Shown: in pieces, positions 1-8,210 of the stretch
How positions within the stretch are numbered: the first letter of the stretch is position 1
Layout of the letters: each line of letters opens with the position of its first letter
Assembly: GCF_001294335.1 (NCBI RefSeq)
Contig: NZ_LGKG01000207.1
Span: forward strand, 186,001-250,000
Source of the DNA: Streptomyces chattanoogensis
GTDB taxonomy: Bacteria > Actinomycetota > Actinomycetes > Streptomycetales > Streptomycetaceae
Length of the DNA: 64,000 nucleotides
Direction: 5' to 3'
Translations under genes and position numbers: made by a program
The notes under the pieces: model-generated
Told to the model about the DNA's origin: nothing
Database searches by the model: none
Seen by the model: the letters and a program-made list of their open reading frames with translations, nothing else

Positions 1-121
1 GCTTGGCCCAGAATCCGGGGTGCGGGCAGGGCAGGTCGGTGGTGACACGGGCGAGCGGGGTGCGGCCGAGCAGGCCGAGCAGTTCCCGGTTGCCGGTGGA
101 GTGCAGGACGGCCGTGGTCAC
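1..121 (-). CDS. PLP-dependent cysteine-synthase-fold enzyme, 5' part only (cut by window edge)
   Basis: Only the first 40 codons are in the window, reading leftward from a GTG at 121-119. This start overlaps the TGA of the preceding gene (GTGA), as expected for translational coupling. The peptide contains LLGRTPLARV and ends in GFWAK, which matches the N-terminus of cysteine synthase / O-acetylserine sulfhydrylase-type PLP enzymes (family pattern: IGNTPLVRL followed by a FAKLE-like strand). The PLP lysine lies outside the window. As third gene of an operon with a DUF364 protein and an ATP-grasp ligase behind a Zur-type box, it more likely makes an amino-acid building block (for example a diamino acid, as SbnA-type relatives do) than housekeeping cysteine. 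That role is inference. Confidence 0.7.
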   Translation of the reverse strand, partial: MTTAVLHSTGNRELLGLLGRTPLARVTTDLPCPHPGFWAK

Positions 122-990
122 CGGGCGGCTCCGGGCTCCGTGTCGGAGGCCGGGCGGTCCGAGGCCCGGTAGCGGTGCACCGTCCCGGTCCCGCCGTCCA
201 GCCAGAAGAACGGATACGGCTCCGCGCACACCGCACTCACCCCGGAGCCGAGGAACCGCGGCAGCACCGCACTCCCGGTCTGGGCGAACATGACCAGCGG
301 TGTGCCGTGCCGCAGCGCATGCTCCCGCAGCGGCTCGAAGGTGCCGTTTCCCAGGGTCATCCCGGAGGCGAGCACCGCATCGCAGCGCTCCAGTTCGGCG
401 AGCGCATCGGTGCGTACGGGCTCGCCCCACTCCGTCGTACCGCCCTTGAGGTCGCACGGCACATAGGCCAGGCCGCGCTCGCGCAGCGCCTCGAGCAGCG
501 AGTTGACCACGCCGACCACGAGCACCCGGGCGCCGGGCGCGACATCGGGCAGTCCGGCGACGGCGCGTGCCCTGGCGCGTGATTTCCGCAGGGACGACCC
601 GGCCGGCAGCGACCAGGGCCGGGCACCGTTCGCGGGCGTATGCGGGAGGACGTGCATCAGATACGCGTCCAGGGCGGCCACCCGTACCGGGCGCAGCTCG
701 TGCTCCAGGAGGCCGGCGACGTCCGCGCCGACGCAGTCCTCGATCGCGGCGTCCGGCAGCGCGCCGGGCTCCACCGCGCAGCTGCCGACCGCCGCGGCCA
801 GCCGCAGGCTGAGCACTTCGTTGCGGTAGCCGCCGCTGCGGCCCTCGTGGCGTACGGCCTGCCGGGTGCTGAAGGCCACCGCGATCCGCCGGGTCCGCGG
901 GTCGGGCCCGAACTCACCGCGCAGGACGCGGGTGACGAGGTCGTCGTAGGAGGTGGCCGCGGCGGGGGCGGTGGTGACGGCCGTGTTCAT
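118..990 (-). CDS. DUF4213/DUF364 (Rossmann-like, putative heavy-metal chelation) protein
   Basis: 290 residues, second gene of the leftward operon. Its ATG overlaps the TGA of the ATP-grasp gene (ATGA at 987-990) and its own stop overlaps the next GTG start. The N-terminal half fits the enolase-like DUF4213 domain. The C-terminal half (from about residue 155) has the Rossmann-type strand VLVVGVVNSLLEAL, the segment ASGMTLGNGTFEPL and a late FAQTGSAVLP strand typical of DUF364 (Pfam 'putative heavy-metal chelation'). No enzymatic activity is established for the family as far as I know. Position between a ligase and a PLP enzyme behind a Zur-type operator suggests a role in making or handling a metal-binding small molecule. 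That is inference. Confidence 0.75.
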   Translation of the reverse strand: MNTAVTTAPAAATSYDDLVTRVLRGEFGPDPRTRRIAVAFSTRQAVRHEGRSGGYRNEVLSLRLAAAVGSCAVEPGALPDAAIEDCVGADVAGLLEHELRPVRVAALDAYLMHVLPHTPANGARPWSLPAGSSLRKSRARARAVAGLPDVAPGARVLVVGVVNSLLEALRERGLAYVPCDLKGGTTEWGEPVRTDALAELERCDAVLASGMTLGNGTFEPLREHALRHGTPLVMFAQTGSAVLPRFLGSGVSAVCAEPYPFFWLDGGTGTVHRYRASDRPASDTEPGAAR

Positions 991-2243
991 CGGTTCACCA
1001 CCCGCGGGTGCAGCTCGGCCAGCAGCGCCTCGACGCGACGGCGCGCGCCCGGTCCCTCCGCGTCGCCGGCCATGACATGTCCCAGGTACGCGTTGTTGCT
1101 GCCGGCCTCCTTGACCGCCCTGCCCGGCTCGGCGAGCTGAAGCTCGAGCACGCCGGGTGCCTTGCGCACGAGGTCGCCGCCGTCGACCGCCTCCAGCACG
1201 CCTGCGGTCCCCGGCACGAGGAACCCGATCGCGGCGCTGCGCAGCCCGGTGTCCCGTACGCGCAGATCGGGCCGCTGCCCCAGCGCCACGTCCACACAGG
1301 CAGCGGCCATGTCAACGCCCGTGACATGCCGTATGAGTTCGGTGATGCGGTTGCCCGCCGGCCGCGGATTGACCTCGACGAGGCGGGGTCCGTCGGGCGT
1401 GAGCTTGATCTCGGTGTGCGCCACGACGTCGTCAAGTCCCAGCGCCTTGATCGCCTGTACGGCCGTGTCCTCGGCCGCCGCGGTATCGGCCGCCGGGAGC
1501 GCCGCGGGGAACATATGGCCGGTCTCGATGAAGGCCGGTGCGCCACCGATGCTCTTGTCGGTCACGCCGATCACCTGGGTGCTGTCGTCGAACGTCACGG
1601 TCTCGACGCTGACTTCCGGGCCGTGCAGCAGCTCTTCGAGGAGGACCACGGGCGCCCGGCGCTGGCCGCGCGCGTTGACGGGAAAGCCGTCGAGCGCACG
1701 GTAGGCGCGGGTCAACTCCCCTTCGTCGTCGACGCGTCGTACGTACATGCCCGCACACAGGTCGACGGGCTTCAGCACCAGCGGATAGCCGATCGCCGCC
1801 GCCGCGGCGGCGGCTTCGGCCCGGTCCGCGCAGACCGCGAAGCGCGGGCCGGGCACTCCGGCGTCGGCGAGGACCCGGCGGGTCGTGTCCTTGCGGCAGG
1901 CGTTCTCCACCGCTTCGGGCGCCGGGCCGGGCAGCCCGAGGCGGCCGGCGATCCGCGCGACCGTCGGGAGGTAGTAGTCGCAGGAGGTGAGCACGCCGTC
2001 GAAGCCGAGCGCGGCGTGCAGCCGCTCGGCGTACGGCAGCAGCGTTTCGAGGTCGTTGGTGTCGGCGGTCAGGACGTTGCGCGCCCCGAGCAGCGGATGC
2101 GCGGTGCCCTCGGGCGCGGAGCGCAGGTAGTGGTGCAGGTCGCGGGTGAGAAAGGTGAAGGTGTGTCCGCCCTCGCGGATCGCGCGCGGCAGCAGCCTGC
2201 TCATCGCTCCGACCCAGCTCTCGACCATCAGCAGATGAGCCAC
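987..2243 (-). CDS. ATP-grasp carboxylate-amine ligase
   Basis: Start set at the GTG at 2243 because GAAGAAGGG lies just upstream and the protein then opens with AHLLMVESWVGAMS; an upstream in-frame extension to 2294 would run through the operator/promoter region. 418 residues. ATP-grasp signatures: YPLVLKPVDLCAGMYV (ATP-binding lysine strand), VLLEELLHGPEVSVET, and the metal/ATP motif HTEIKLTPDGPRLVEVNPR, with a C-terminal subdomain as in carbamoyl-phosphate-synthase L-chain-like ligases. Such enzymes join a carboxylate to an amine through an acyl phosphate. It is the first gene of the operon and the Zur-type box lies 52-72 bases upstream. Natural-product amide ligases of this type build peptides or metallophores. 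The substrates cannot be read from sequence. Confidence 0.85.
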   Translation of the reverse strand: MAHLLMVESWVGAMSRLLPRAIREGGHTFTFLTRDLHHYLRSAPEGTAHPLLGARNVLTADTNDLETLLPYAERLHAALGFDGVLTSCDYYLPTVARIAGRLGLPGPAPEAVENACRKDTTRRVLADAGVPGPRFAVCADRAEAAAAAAAIGYPLVLKPVDLCAGMYVRRVDDEGELTRAYRALDGFPVNARGQRRAPVVLLEELLHGPEVSVETVTFDDSTQVIGVTDKSIGGAPAFIETGHMFPAALPAADTAAAEDTAVQAIKALGLDDVVAHTEIKLTPDGPRLVEVNPRPAGNRITELIRHVTGVDMAAACVDVALGQRPDLRVRDTGLRSAAIGFLVPGTAGVLEAVDGGDLVRKAPGVLELQLAEPGRAVKEAGSNNAYLGHVMAGDAEGPGARRRVEALLAELHPRVVNR

Positions 2244-2292
2244 GGTTTCCCTTCTTCGCAGGGGTGGTGGGGGTCCGGCTTGACCGGCACAC

Positions 2293-2322
2293 ACTGTAAA
2301 CGATAATCATTTTCAACACCAA
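2293..2322 (-). promoter_or_regulatory. Zur/Fur-type operator inside a candidate promoter of the ATP-grasp operon
   Basis: At 2315-2295 (minus strand) the sequence is TGAAAATGATT followed by ATCGTTTACA, a 21-bp near-palindrome that closely follows the actinobacterial Zur/FurB consensus (TGAAAATGATT.. / ..ATTTTCA). A plausible sigma-70-like promoter brackets it: TTGGTG (2322-2317), 18-bp spacer, TACAGT (2298-2293). A repressor bound here would block the promoter. The box also lies 26-46 bases upstream of the divergent secreted peptidase gene. Streptomyces iron boxes (DmdR1/IdeR type) look different, so zinc is the more likely signal. Confidence 0.75.
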
Positions 2323-2340
2323 CGCCACTGCCGCGCCCCC

Positions 2341-3873
2341 TTGCGCCGCCCTCCCGAATGCGAGCTCACGATCTCCACCGCCCCCGCCGCCCCCACCGTC
2401 CGCCGCACCGGCCTGCTGTGCGCCCTTACGGCCACCGCCGCCCTGCTCCCGGCCGCGCCCGTGCACTCCGCTCCCCGGGCACCCGCGCTCCACTTCGGCG
2501 CCTGCCCGCCCTCCGTACCGGCCCCGCCCGCCCCCGAACGCGTCGAATGCGGGTGGCTGAGCGTCCCCCTGGACCACGCCCACCCCTACGGGAAGCACCT
2601 CCGCATCGCCGTCTCCCGCGTCCGCGCCTCCGGACCGGCGACCGAGCGCCGCGGCGTGCTGCTGGTGAACCCGGGCGGGCCCGGTGGATCGGGCCTCCCC
2701 TACGCGGTGACCAAGCGCGCCAAACTGCCCGAGCGCGTGCGGCGTTCGTACGACGTGATCGGCTTCGACCCGCGCGGCACCGGCGCGAGCGCCCCCGCGG
2801 ACTGCGGGCCGATGGGCGGCCTCTTCGACAGCCCCGGGCCGGACCCGGTACCCCTCGGACGGACGGCCGAGCGCGCCTACCTCAACGGTCTGCGCCACAC
2901 CGCGGCCGACTGCGCCCACGGCGTCGCCGACGCCCTCCCCCACCTCTCCACCGCCGAGACCGCCCGCGACATGGACGCCCTGCGCACGGCACTCGGCGCA
3001 TCCCGGATCAGCTACCTGGGGGTGTCCTACGGGACGTACCTGGGCGCGGCCTACGCGGCTCAATTCCCTCACCGCGTCGGGAGGTTGGTACTGGACAGCG
3101 TCGTCGGTCCCGAGGAGTGGTACGACTTCGACCTGCGGCAGAGCCGGGCCCTGCTGCGCCAGCGCGCGGTGTTCTTCGCCTGGGCCGCGCGGCACCGGGA
3201 GCGCTTCGGGCTCGGTGCCGACGCAGCTGCGGTGCGTGCCGCCTACCAGCGGGTGCGCGACGGACTCGCCCGGCACCCCGTGGACGGCTTCGGGGCGGCG
3301 GAATTCGACCGCACCGTGTACCGGGCGCTGGGGCGTACCGAGCGCTGGGCGGGTCTCGCCGACGGGCTGCGGACCTTTCTGCGCGACGGCACCACCGGGC
3401 CGCTGCGCCCGGCCGAGCCCTTCGACGGCGCCGCGTCCCGTACGTACGAAGCCGCCAACCGCACCGTCAAGTGCGCGGACGGCCAGGCGCCCACCCCGGC
3501 CCGCATCGTGGCCGACATCCGGCGGATGCGGCGGCTCGACCCGCAACCCGTGCTGACCGGGATGGAAGCCTCGGTGTGCGCATACTGGCACCACCGGCCC
3601 GCACACCGCACACGGCTCGGCAGCCCCCAGGCACCGCCGGCCCTGCTGATCGCCGCCGAGCACGACCCCGTCACCCCGATCGAGGGCGCCCGCGCGCTGC
3701 GGCACCGGCTGCCCGGCTCACGACTGGTCACCCTGCACGACGACTACTCCCACGGCGTGTTCGCCAGCCGGGGCAACGGCTGTGTGGACGATGCAGCCGC
3801 GGCGTACCTGGTCGACGGGACCGTGCCGGGCGCCGACGTGCACTGCCAGGGGCCCGGCCTGCCCACGCCGTGA
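2341..3873 (+). CDS. Secreted alpha/beta-hydrolase, tripeptidyl-aminopeptidase (S33, Tap-like) family
   Basis: 510 residues from a TTG start; no good ribosome binding site is visible, so the start is uncertain. A signal peptide is visible (RRTG then a hydrophobic run, Ala-rich cleavage region near residue 45). The fold signatures are complete: oxyanion loop NPGGPGGSG, nucleophile Ser229 in GVSYG, Asp442 in EHDPVTP, His471 in DYSHGVF, and the C-terminal TAP-like domain typical of Streptomyces Tap/SlpD/SlpE proteases, which remove short N-terminal peptides outside the cell. It diverges from the ATP-grasp operon with the Zur-type box between them, so zinc-dependent control is possible but not shown. 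Confidence 0.85.
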   Translation: MRRPPECELTISTAPAAPTVRRTGLLCALTATAALLPAAPVHSAPRAPALHFGACPPSVPAPPAPERVECGWLSVPLDHAHPYGKHLRIAVSRVRASGPATERRGVLLVNPGGPGGSGLPYAVTKRAKLPERVRRSYDVIGFDPRGTGASAPADCGPMGGLFDSPGPDPVPLGRTAERAYLNGLRHTAADCAHGVADALPHLSTAETARDMDALRTALGASRISYLGVSYGTYLGAAYAAQFPHRVGRLVLDSVVGPEEWYDFDLRQSRALLRQRAVFFAWAARHRERFGLGADAAAVRAAYQRVRDGLARHPVDGFGAAEFDRTVYRALGRTERWAGLADGLRTFLRDGTTGPLRPAEPFDGAASRTYEAANRTVKCADGQAPTPARIVADIRRMRRLDPQPVLTGMEASVCAYWHHRPAHRTRLGSPQAPPALLIAAEHDPVTPIEGARALRHRLPGSRLVTLHDDYSHGVFASRGNGCVDDAAAAYLVDGTVPGADVHCQGPGLPTP

Positions 3874-3971
3874 GCCCGTCCGGCGATGCCTGGCCTGCGC
3901 CTGCTCCCCGTCCCAGACACCTGCCGGAATCCCCCACCAACCCCCCTGCCGACACCTTCCGGAGAAACGCC

Positions 3972-4550
3972 ATGCCCCCACTCCCCCACCCGCCGCCCCC
4001 GCACCGCCCCGACTCCGTGTACACGGTCCGCCCCGCCACTCCGGCCGATGTGCCGGGTGCGCGCCGCATCATGCTCGACACCCTCTACCGCGAGTTCGGT
4101 TACGGCTACGTCCCCGCCTGGCACCACGACGTCATCGACATCGACGGCACCTACCTCGACGACCCCCGGCACCTGCTCCTCGTGGCCGTACGCGACGACG
4201 AGGTGGTCGGCACCACCGGCATCCGGTCGGCCGGCCCGGCGCATCCCCCGCATCCGCGCCGGCTCGCCGAGCGCTATCCGTCCGGCAGCACCGCCCAGCT
4301 CGTACGGGTCTATGTGAGCCCGGACCACCGGCGGCACGGCCTGGCCCGCACGATGGTGCGCCAGGCCTGCGACTTCGCCGCCGCCACTCCGGGCTATGAG
4401 CGGATCTACCTGCACACCAACGTCAACGTGGCAGGCAGCGGCGCCTTCTGGCGCAGCCTCGCCGAGGAGGTCTTCGACGCCCGCGGCACCGGCGAACACG
4501 GGCCCGGCGTGGCCACGGTGCACTTCGAGATCCCCATGCCGCCGGTCTGA
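3972..4550 (+). CDS. GNAT-family N-acetyltransferase
   Basis: 192 residues; the ATG at 3972 is preceded by GGAG with suitable spacing. The GNAT core is visible: an N-terminal YTVRPATPADVPGARRI strand-helix, the strand AQLVRVYVSPDHRRHGLARTM containing the acetyl-CoA pyrophosphate loop (RRHGLA, the Q/RxxGxG/A motif), and a C-terminal helix with a GSGAFWRSL motif that would position the substrate. The acceptor is unknown. It lies 98 bases after the Tap-like peptidase on the same strand, so the two may be co-transcribed. Whether it serves the neighbouring putative metallophore operon is speculation. Confidence 0.8.
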   Translation: MPPLPHPPPPHRPDSVYTVRPATPADVPGARRIMLDTLYREFGYGYVPAWHHDVIDIDGTYLDDPRHLLLVAVRDDEVVGTTGIRSAGPAHPPHPRRLAERYPSGSTAQLVRVYVSPDHRRHGLARTMVRQACDFAAATPGYERIYLHTNVNVAGSGAFWRSLAEEVFDARGTGEHGPGVATVHFEIPMPPV

Positions 4551-4577
4551 CGGAAAACGCCCCTCCATCGGCCCGCA

Positions 4578-5594
4578 TCAGCCGACCGTGACCTTCACGA
4601 TGCGGCCCGAGGCTTCGACGACGAACAGCTCGCGCCGCGGATCGTGGTCACCGAAACCGCGGGGCACGCGGACGCTGGTGGGCATGCGCAGACCGGTTGC
4701 CAGGACGCAGGACCGGCCGGACTTCGGGTCCACCCGGATGAGTTCACCGTCGCGGAAACCGGCCACCACCAGGCCGCCACGGAAGGAGGTGAGGTCGTCA
4801 AGGACTTTGGCGTCCAGAGGATGTGGGCTCAGCTCGGTGACCGTGGTGTGGCGCGCCGGGTCGTTCAGAGGGATGCGTACGACCGGTGACGAGGTGCTGG
4901 TGATGACGCTCGCATACAGCTGGTCGCCGACGATCTCCAGACCGTTGGTGCCGAAGACGGACGCCGCACGCGTCCACTGTTCGTCCTTGGTGCCGTCCGG
5001 CCGGAACTTGAGGACGCCGGTGGCCAGCTCGCGGCTGACGTAGAAGTTGCCCGCGGAGTCGATGGCGAGGCCGTTGATGCCGGGTATCCCGTCCACGACC
5101 TTCTCGGGCTTCGGGTGGGCGGCGGTCGGGTCGAACCGCAGGATGCCGCTACCCAGGCCCGAAGTCAGCGGATTCACACCGGAGTTGACGTACATGAGGC
5201 CGTCCGGTCCGCGTCGGATGCCGCCGGGGCCGTTCACCGGGAAGGTGGTCTTGAGCGTGCCGTCCGGGGCGTAGCCCTCGACCCGGTGCTTGGTGACATG
5301 CGAGACCCAGAGGGTGCCACGCCCGTCGAATTCCAGGTTCTCGCGCCAGTCCACAAGCGGTACGCCTCCTTCCCGGAACACCTCCACACGCCCACGCTGG
5401 GTGCACGGCTTCAGATCCGAGGACGCCGAGAGCGCCGGGCCGTGCGCCTCGGCCGCCGCCACCGGTGACTGCGTACCGGCGACCAACAGCGCCGATAGCA
5501 GACCGGCCGTCGCAACCCTCGCACGCCCTCGATCACGCCCCCGCCCACGTCCCTGCCCTTGTCCGTGTCCCTGTCCGCGTCCGCATACCGTCAT
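4578..5594 (-). CDS. Secreted SMP-30/NHL-type beta-propeller protein
   Basis: 338 residues from an ATG at 5594; longer in-frame starts exist but give a composition unlike coding sequence. The N-terminus carries a low-complexity Gly/Arg/Gln run encoded by a hexamer-like repeat (about 5545-5585), then a signal peptide with an Ala-rich cleavage site (VAAAEA). The rest reads as propeller blades of the SMP-30/gluconolactonase or NHL type: ENLEFDGRGTLWVSHV, GGIRRGPDGLMYVNSG, NGLAIDSAGNFYVS, TNGLEIVGDQLYASV. Such proteins are extracellular lactonases or binding scaffolds; calcium-ligand residues cannot be assigned with confidence. It is a single gene whose stop faces the GNAT gene 27 bases away. Confidence 0.7.
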   Translation of the reverse strand: MTVCGRGQGHGQGQGRGRGRDRGRARVATAGLLSALLVAGTQSPVAAAEAHGPALSASSDLKPCTQRGRVEVFREGGVPLVDWRENLEFDGRGTLWVSHVTKHRVEGYAPDGTLKTTFPVNGPGGIRRGPDGLMYVNSGVNPLTSGLGSGILRFDPTAAHPKPEKVVDGIPGINGLAIDSAGNFYVSRELATGVLKFRPDGTKDEQWTRAASVFGTNGLEIVGDQLYASVITSTSSPVVRIPLNDPARHTTVTELSPHPLDAKVLDDLTSFRGGLVVAGFRDGELIRVDPKSGRSCVLATGLRMPTSVRVPRGFGDHDPRRELFVVEASGRIVKVTVG

Positions 5595-6016
5595 TCCGCT
5601 ACCCCCGTCCCGCGCGGCCGCGCGGGGCGACCGGGCGCGCAGTGCTGTGTCAGGCATGGCCCACAGGGTGCCGCAGACGCCGGGCGCGCCCCTGGGCGTT
5701 CCGCGGATCAGGCCGAATACCGCCGCGCCAGGTGCGCCCCTGTCTGCCTTGCGGTCGCGTCTCCGGCGGTCCCCCCCTCTACTCAACTCGCCCCGTAAAT
5801 AAGAGGGATTCGCTCCCAGCACCTCCCACCGCCAAAGCGCCAACCGCCACAACACCAATCAAGCGACTACTGCCAACACCCCGAAAATGCGGGCGAGTTC
5901 CTCGTATTCAACAGGTGCGAAGGTCATTACGGGCACGCAAAGGCCGATGAGTTCGGCCGGATGGAATATCCGGCCGAACTCATCGGCTTGTGCGGCGGTC
6001 AGGTGTCAGTGCGCTG
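5595..6016. other. Non-coding interval with one terminator
   Basis: 422 bases between the SMP-30-type gene start and the APC permease stop, both on the minus strand. It should contain the promoter of the SMP-30-type gene and holds a perfect 20-bp hairpin (5943-5987). The stretch 5800-5940 is less GC-rich and has no reading frame with convincing codon bias. I see no RNA gene. Confidence 0.5.
5943..5987 (-). terminator. Perfect 20-bp stem-loop downstream of the APC permease
   Basis: Arms 5943-5962 and 5968-5987 are perfectly complementary (GCCGATGAGTTCGGCCGGAT and its complement) around a 5-base loop, 30 bases beyond the permease stop codon. There is no strong T-run, as is usual for Streptomyces hairpin terminators. 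Confidence 0.8.
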
Positions 6017-7657
6017 TCAGTGGCCCCCCTCGTCCACGACCGCGACCTCCTCGATGTTCTGCTCGATCTCCTCGGCCGGGACGGCGGAGGCGCGGGCCCA
6101 GTAGTAGATCCCCACGGCGAACGCCGCGACGACGGCCATGTCCCACCAGAGCGGGATGTGGTTCTGGCCGCCGAAGCCGCCCTGCCAGGAGATGAGACCC
6201 ATGCCGATCAGGTACACCGGGAGCCACCGCGCGGCCTTCCAGTCCAGTCGCGGAGCGTTCGGCAGCTGCTTCTTCGTCGCGTACCAGGCGTAGCTGCCGA
6301 GCAGCACGTAGCCGATCACGATCGCCCAGCCGAGCCGCTGGAGGGTCTCCCAGCCGGCCCAGTAGATGATCAGGCTCGCGACGACGAAGGCCAGCGGCGC
6401 GATCGCGTTGCCGCCGGGCAGGCGGTACGGCCGCTGGTGGTTCGGCAGACGGTCACGGAACACACCGAACGCCAGCGGTGCACCGGCGTACATCAGGACG
6501 CTCGCCGAGGTGATGAAGGAGACCAGCTCCTGCCAGCTCGGGAAGGGCAGGAAGCAGATGACACCGGTCACGAAGGAGATGATCAGGCCGAACCACGGCA
6601 CGGAGCGGCGGTCGGTCTTCTCGAACAGCCGGGGTGCATAGCCGTTCTTGCTCAGACCGTAGGAGATGCGCGAGGTCGAGGTGGTGTAGATCAGGCCGGT
6701 GCCACCGGGAGAGATGATCGCGTCCACGTACAGCACCCAGGCCAGCCAGCCCAGACCGACCGTGGTGGCGAGACCGGCCCACGGGCCGCTGATGCCGACG
6801 TAGTCCAGGTGGGCCCAGCCCTTGGCGAAGGAGGCCAGCGGCAGTGCGCCGATGTAGACCACCTGGAGCAGGATGTAGATCGTCGCACCGATCGCGACCG
6901 ACCCGAGCGTGGCGCGCGGCAGGTCGCGCTTGGGGTTGCGGCTCTCCCCCGCGAGCTGGATGGCCTGCTCGAAGCCGAGCAGCGCGAAGATGATGCCGCT
7001 GCTGCTGATGGCGCTGAGGACGCCCTTGGCACCGAAGGGCGCGAAGCCCTGCGCGGTGAAGTTGTGCGGGTGGAAGTTGGTCACCGCGATGATGAAGATC
7101 GCCCCGAGGGGTACGGCGATCTTCAACCAGGTCGCGACGCTGTTGGTGCGCGCCAGCACCCGCACACCCAGGAAGTTCACCGAGACGAAGACCGCCATCA
7201 GGATGACGGCGACGATGAAACCGCTGGTCGTGAGGGTCCCGTTCGCATTCAGGAAACCCTGGGCCCACTTCCAGTGACCGGCGTAGCCGATCATGGCCTC
7301 GACCTCGATCGGGGCCACCGTCGCCGCCTGGAGCCAGGAGAACCAGCCGAAGGACATACCGGCCAGGCCGCCGAAGGCGTAGTGCGGGTACCGCGCCGTA
7401 CCACCGGCCACCGGGAAGAGGCCCCCGAGCTCGGCGTGCACCAGTGCCAGGAGGACGATCGCGACCGCGCCGATGATCCAGGAGATCAGCGCGGCCGGGC
7501 CCGCCACCACTACGGCCTTCTGGGCGCCGTACAACCAACCGGACCCGATGATGGAGCCGACTGAGGCCCACATCAGGCCGATCAGTCCTACGTCCCTGCG
7601 GAGTGAACCTGATGAGCGTGGTGCCTTCAGGGGCGTGAGCTCGTCAACGCTTGCCAT
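6017..7657 (-). CDS. APC-superfamily amino acid permease
   Basis: 546 residues with about 12 membrane segments. The N-terminal signature VGLIGLMWASVGSIIGSGWL is the APC-family helix 1 with its GSIIGSG substrate loop, and later FALLGFEQAIQLAGESRNPKRDLPRA matches the conserved helix 6 / loop 6-7 region (E-x5-NP-x-R-x-hP-RA) of amino-acid/polyamine antiporters. The substrate cannot be read. GAAAGG precedes the ATG. The gene is monocistronic, with a terminator 30 bases downstream and a long AT-richer leader upstream. Proteins of this length with a C-terminal acidic tail (EEIEQNIEEVAVVDEGG) are typical of actinobacterial members. Confidence 0.85.
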   Translation of the reverse strand: MASVDELTPLKAPRSSGSLRRDVGLIGLMWASVGSIIGSGWLYGAQKAVVVAGPAALISWIIGAVAIVLLALVHAELGGLFPVAGGTARYPHYAFGGLAGMSFGWFSWLQAATVAPIEVEAMIGYAGHWKWAQGFLNANGTLTTSGFIVAVILMAVFVSVNFLGVRVLARTNSVATWLKIAVPLGAIFIIAVTNFHPHNFTAQGFAPFGAKGVLSAISSSGIIFALLGFEQAIQLAGESRNPKRDLPRATLGSVAIGATIYILLQVVYIGALPLASFAKGWAHLDYVGISGPWAGLATTVGLGWLAWVLYVDAIISPGGTGLIYTTSTSRISYGLSKNGYAPRLFEKTDRRSVPWFGLIISFVTGVICFLPFPSWQELVSFITSASVLMYAGAPLAFGVFRDRLPNHQRPYRLPGGNAIAPLAFVVASLIIYWAGWETLQRLGWAIVIGYVLLGSYAWYATKKQLPNAPRLDWKAARWLPVYLIGMGLISWQGGFGGQNHIPLWWDMAVVAAFAVGIYYWARASAVPAEEIEQNIEEVAVVDEGGH

Positions 7658-8210
7658 GGGGGGCCTTTCAAGACAGAACTGGCCGAAAAGTTGCCTCAGA
7701 GTAGGGAGTATTCAGAACCCTGCAAAGAGCCGTTGACTGAATAGTTATATTCGACACAGATCATTACGGGCCGCGGGACTCACCACCGTGGGCGTGGGAG
7801 GGAAATGTTCGGCCGGATTGCCCGGCAGGCCGGGACGAGCGGCCGGGCGGCGGTGAGCACCGTCACCCATTCGGGCGGCCTACGGCCCCAAATTCAATTT
7901 GGCGAAAGCTTTAAACTTTCGCGCCGCTGGCATTGCAATTCAGCGCGTATGGTCTTGCGCTTTTTCAGCGAATGCGGTGCGGTGCCGGATCATCGTCCGG
8001 CTTCGGCCGTCGCCCGTCGGCAGGTGAGGGACGGGGCGGGGCAGCCCGGGGCGATTGCTGTCGGGCAAGGGGATTGCCGCCGCTGCGGCGGGCAGTGGAC
8101 GGCCAGGACGGCCACCAGACGACAGTGGGCGGCAACCGGATACCTGTCGGACCGGTTGCCGCCCACGTCCGCCCGTCCGGCCAGGACGCCGGATCGGGCA
8201 GATGTCGAAA
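7658..8210. other. Long intergenic region between gap and the APC permease
   Basis: 553 bases without a convincing gene. From the right it holds the gap terminator (8125-8166), a GC-rich stretch, an AT-richer block at 7885-7925 with a small stem-loop (GCGAAAG 7902-7908 / CTTTCGC 7916-7922), and the AT-rich promoter region of the permease around 7680-7765 (candidate minus-strand -10 elements TATAAC and TACTCT). The AT-rich islands stand out in this genome and probably are promoters; none is certain. Confidence 0.5.
8125..8166 (-). terminator. Perfect 15-bp stem-loop downstream of gap
   Basis: GTGGGCGGCAACCGG (8125-8139) pairs perfectly with 8152-8166 around a 12-base loop, 45 bases beyond the gap stop codon. 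It is a strong hairpin in the expected position for a transcription terminator. Confidence 0.8.

Noticed and set aside
2293..2322. Iron (DmdR1/IdeR) box
   Set aside because: Streptomyces iron boxes follow TTAGGTTAGGCTAACCTAA; this sequence follows the Zur/Fur-type TGAAAATGATT pattern instead.
1432..3705. Long minus-strand frame opposite the Tap-like peptidase
   Set aside because: It is an antisense shadow; the plus strand has a full catalytic triad and signal peptide.
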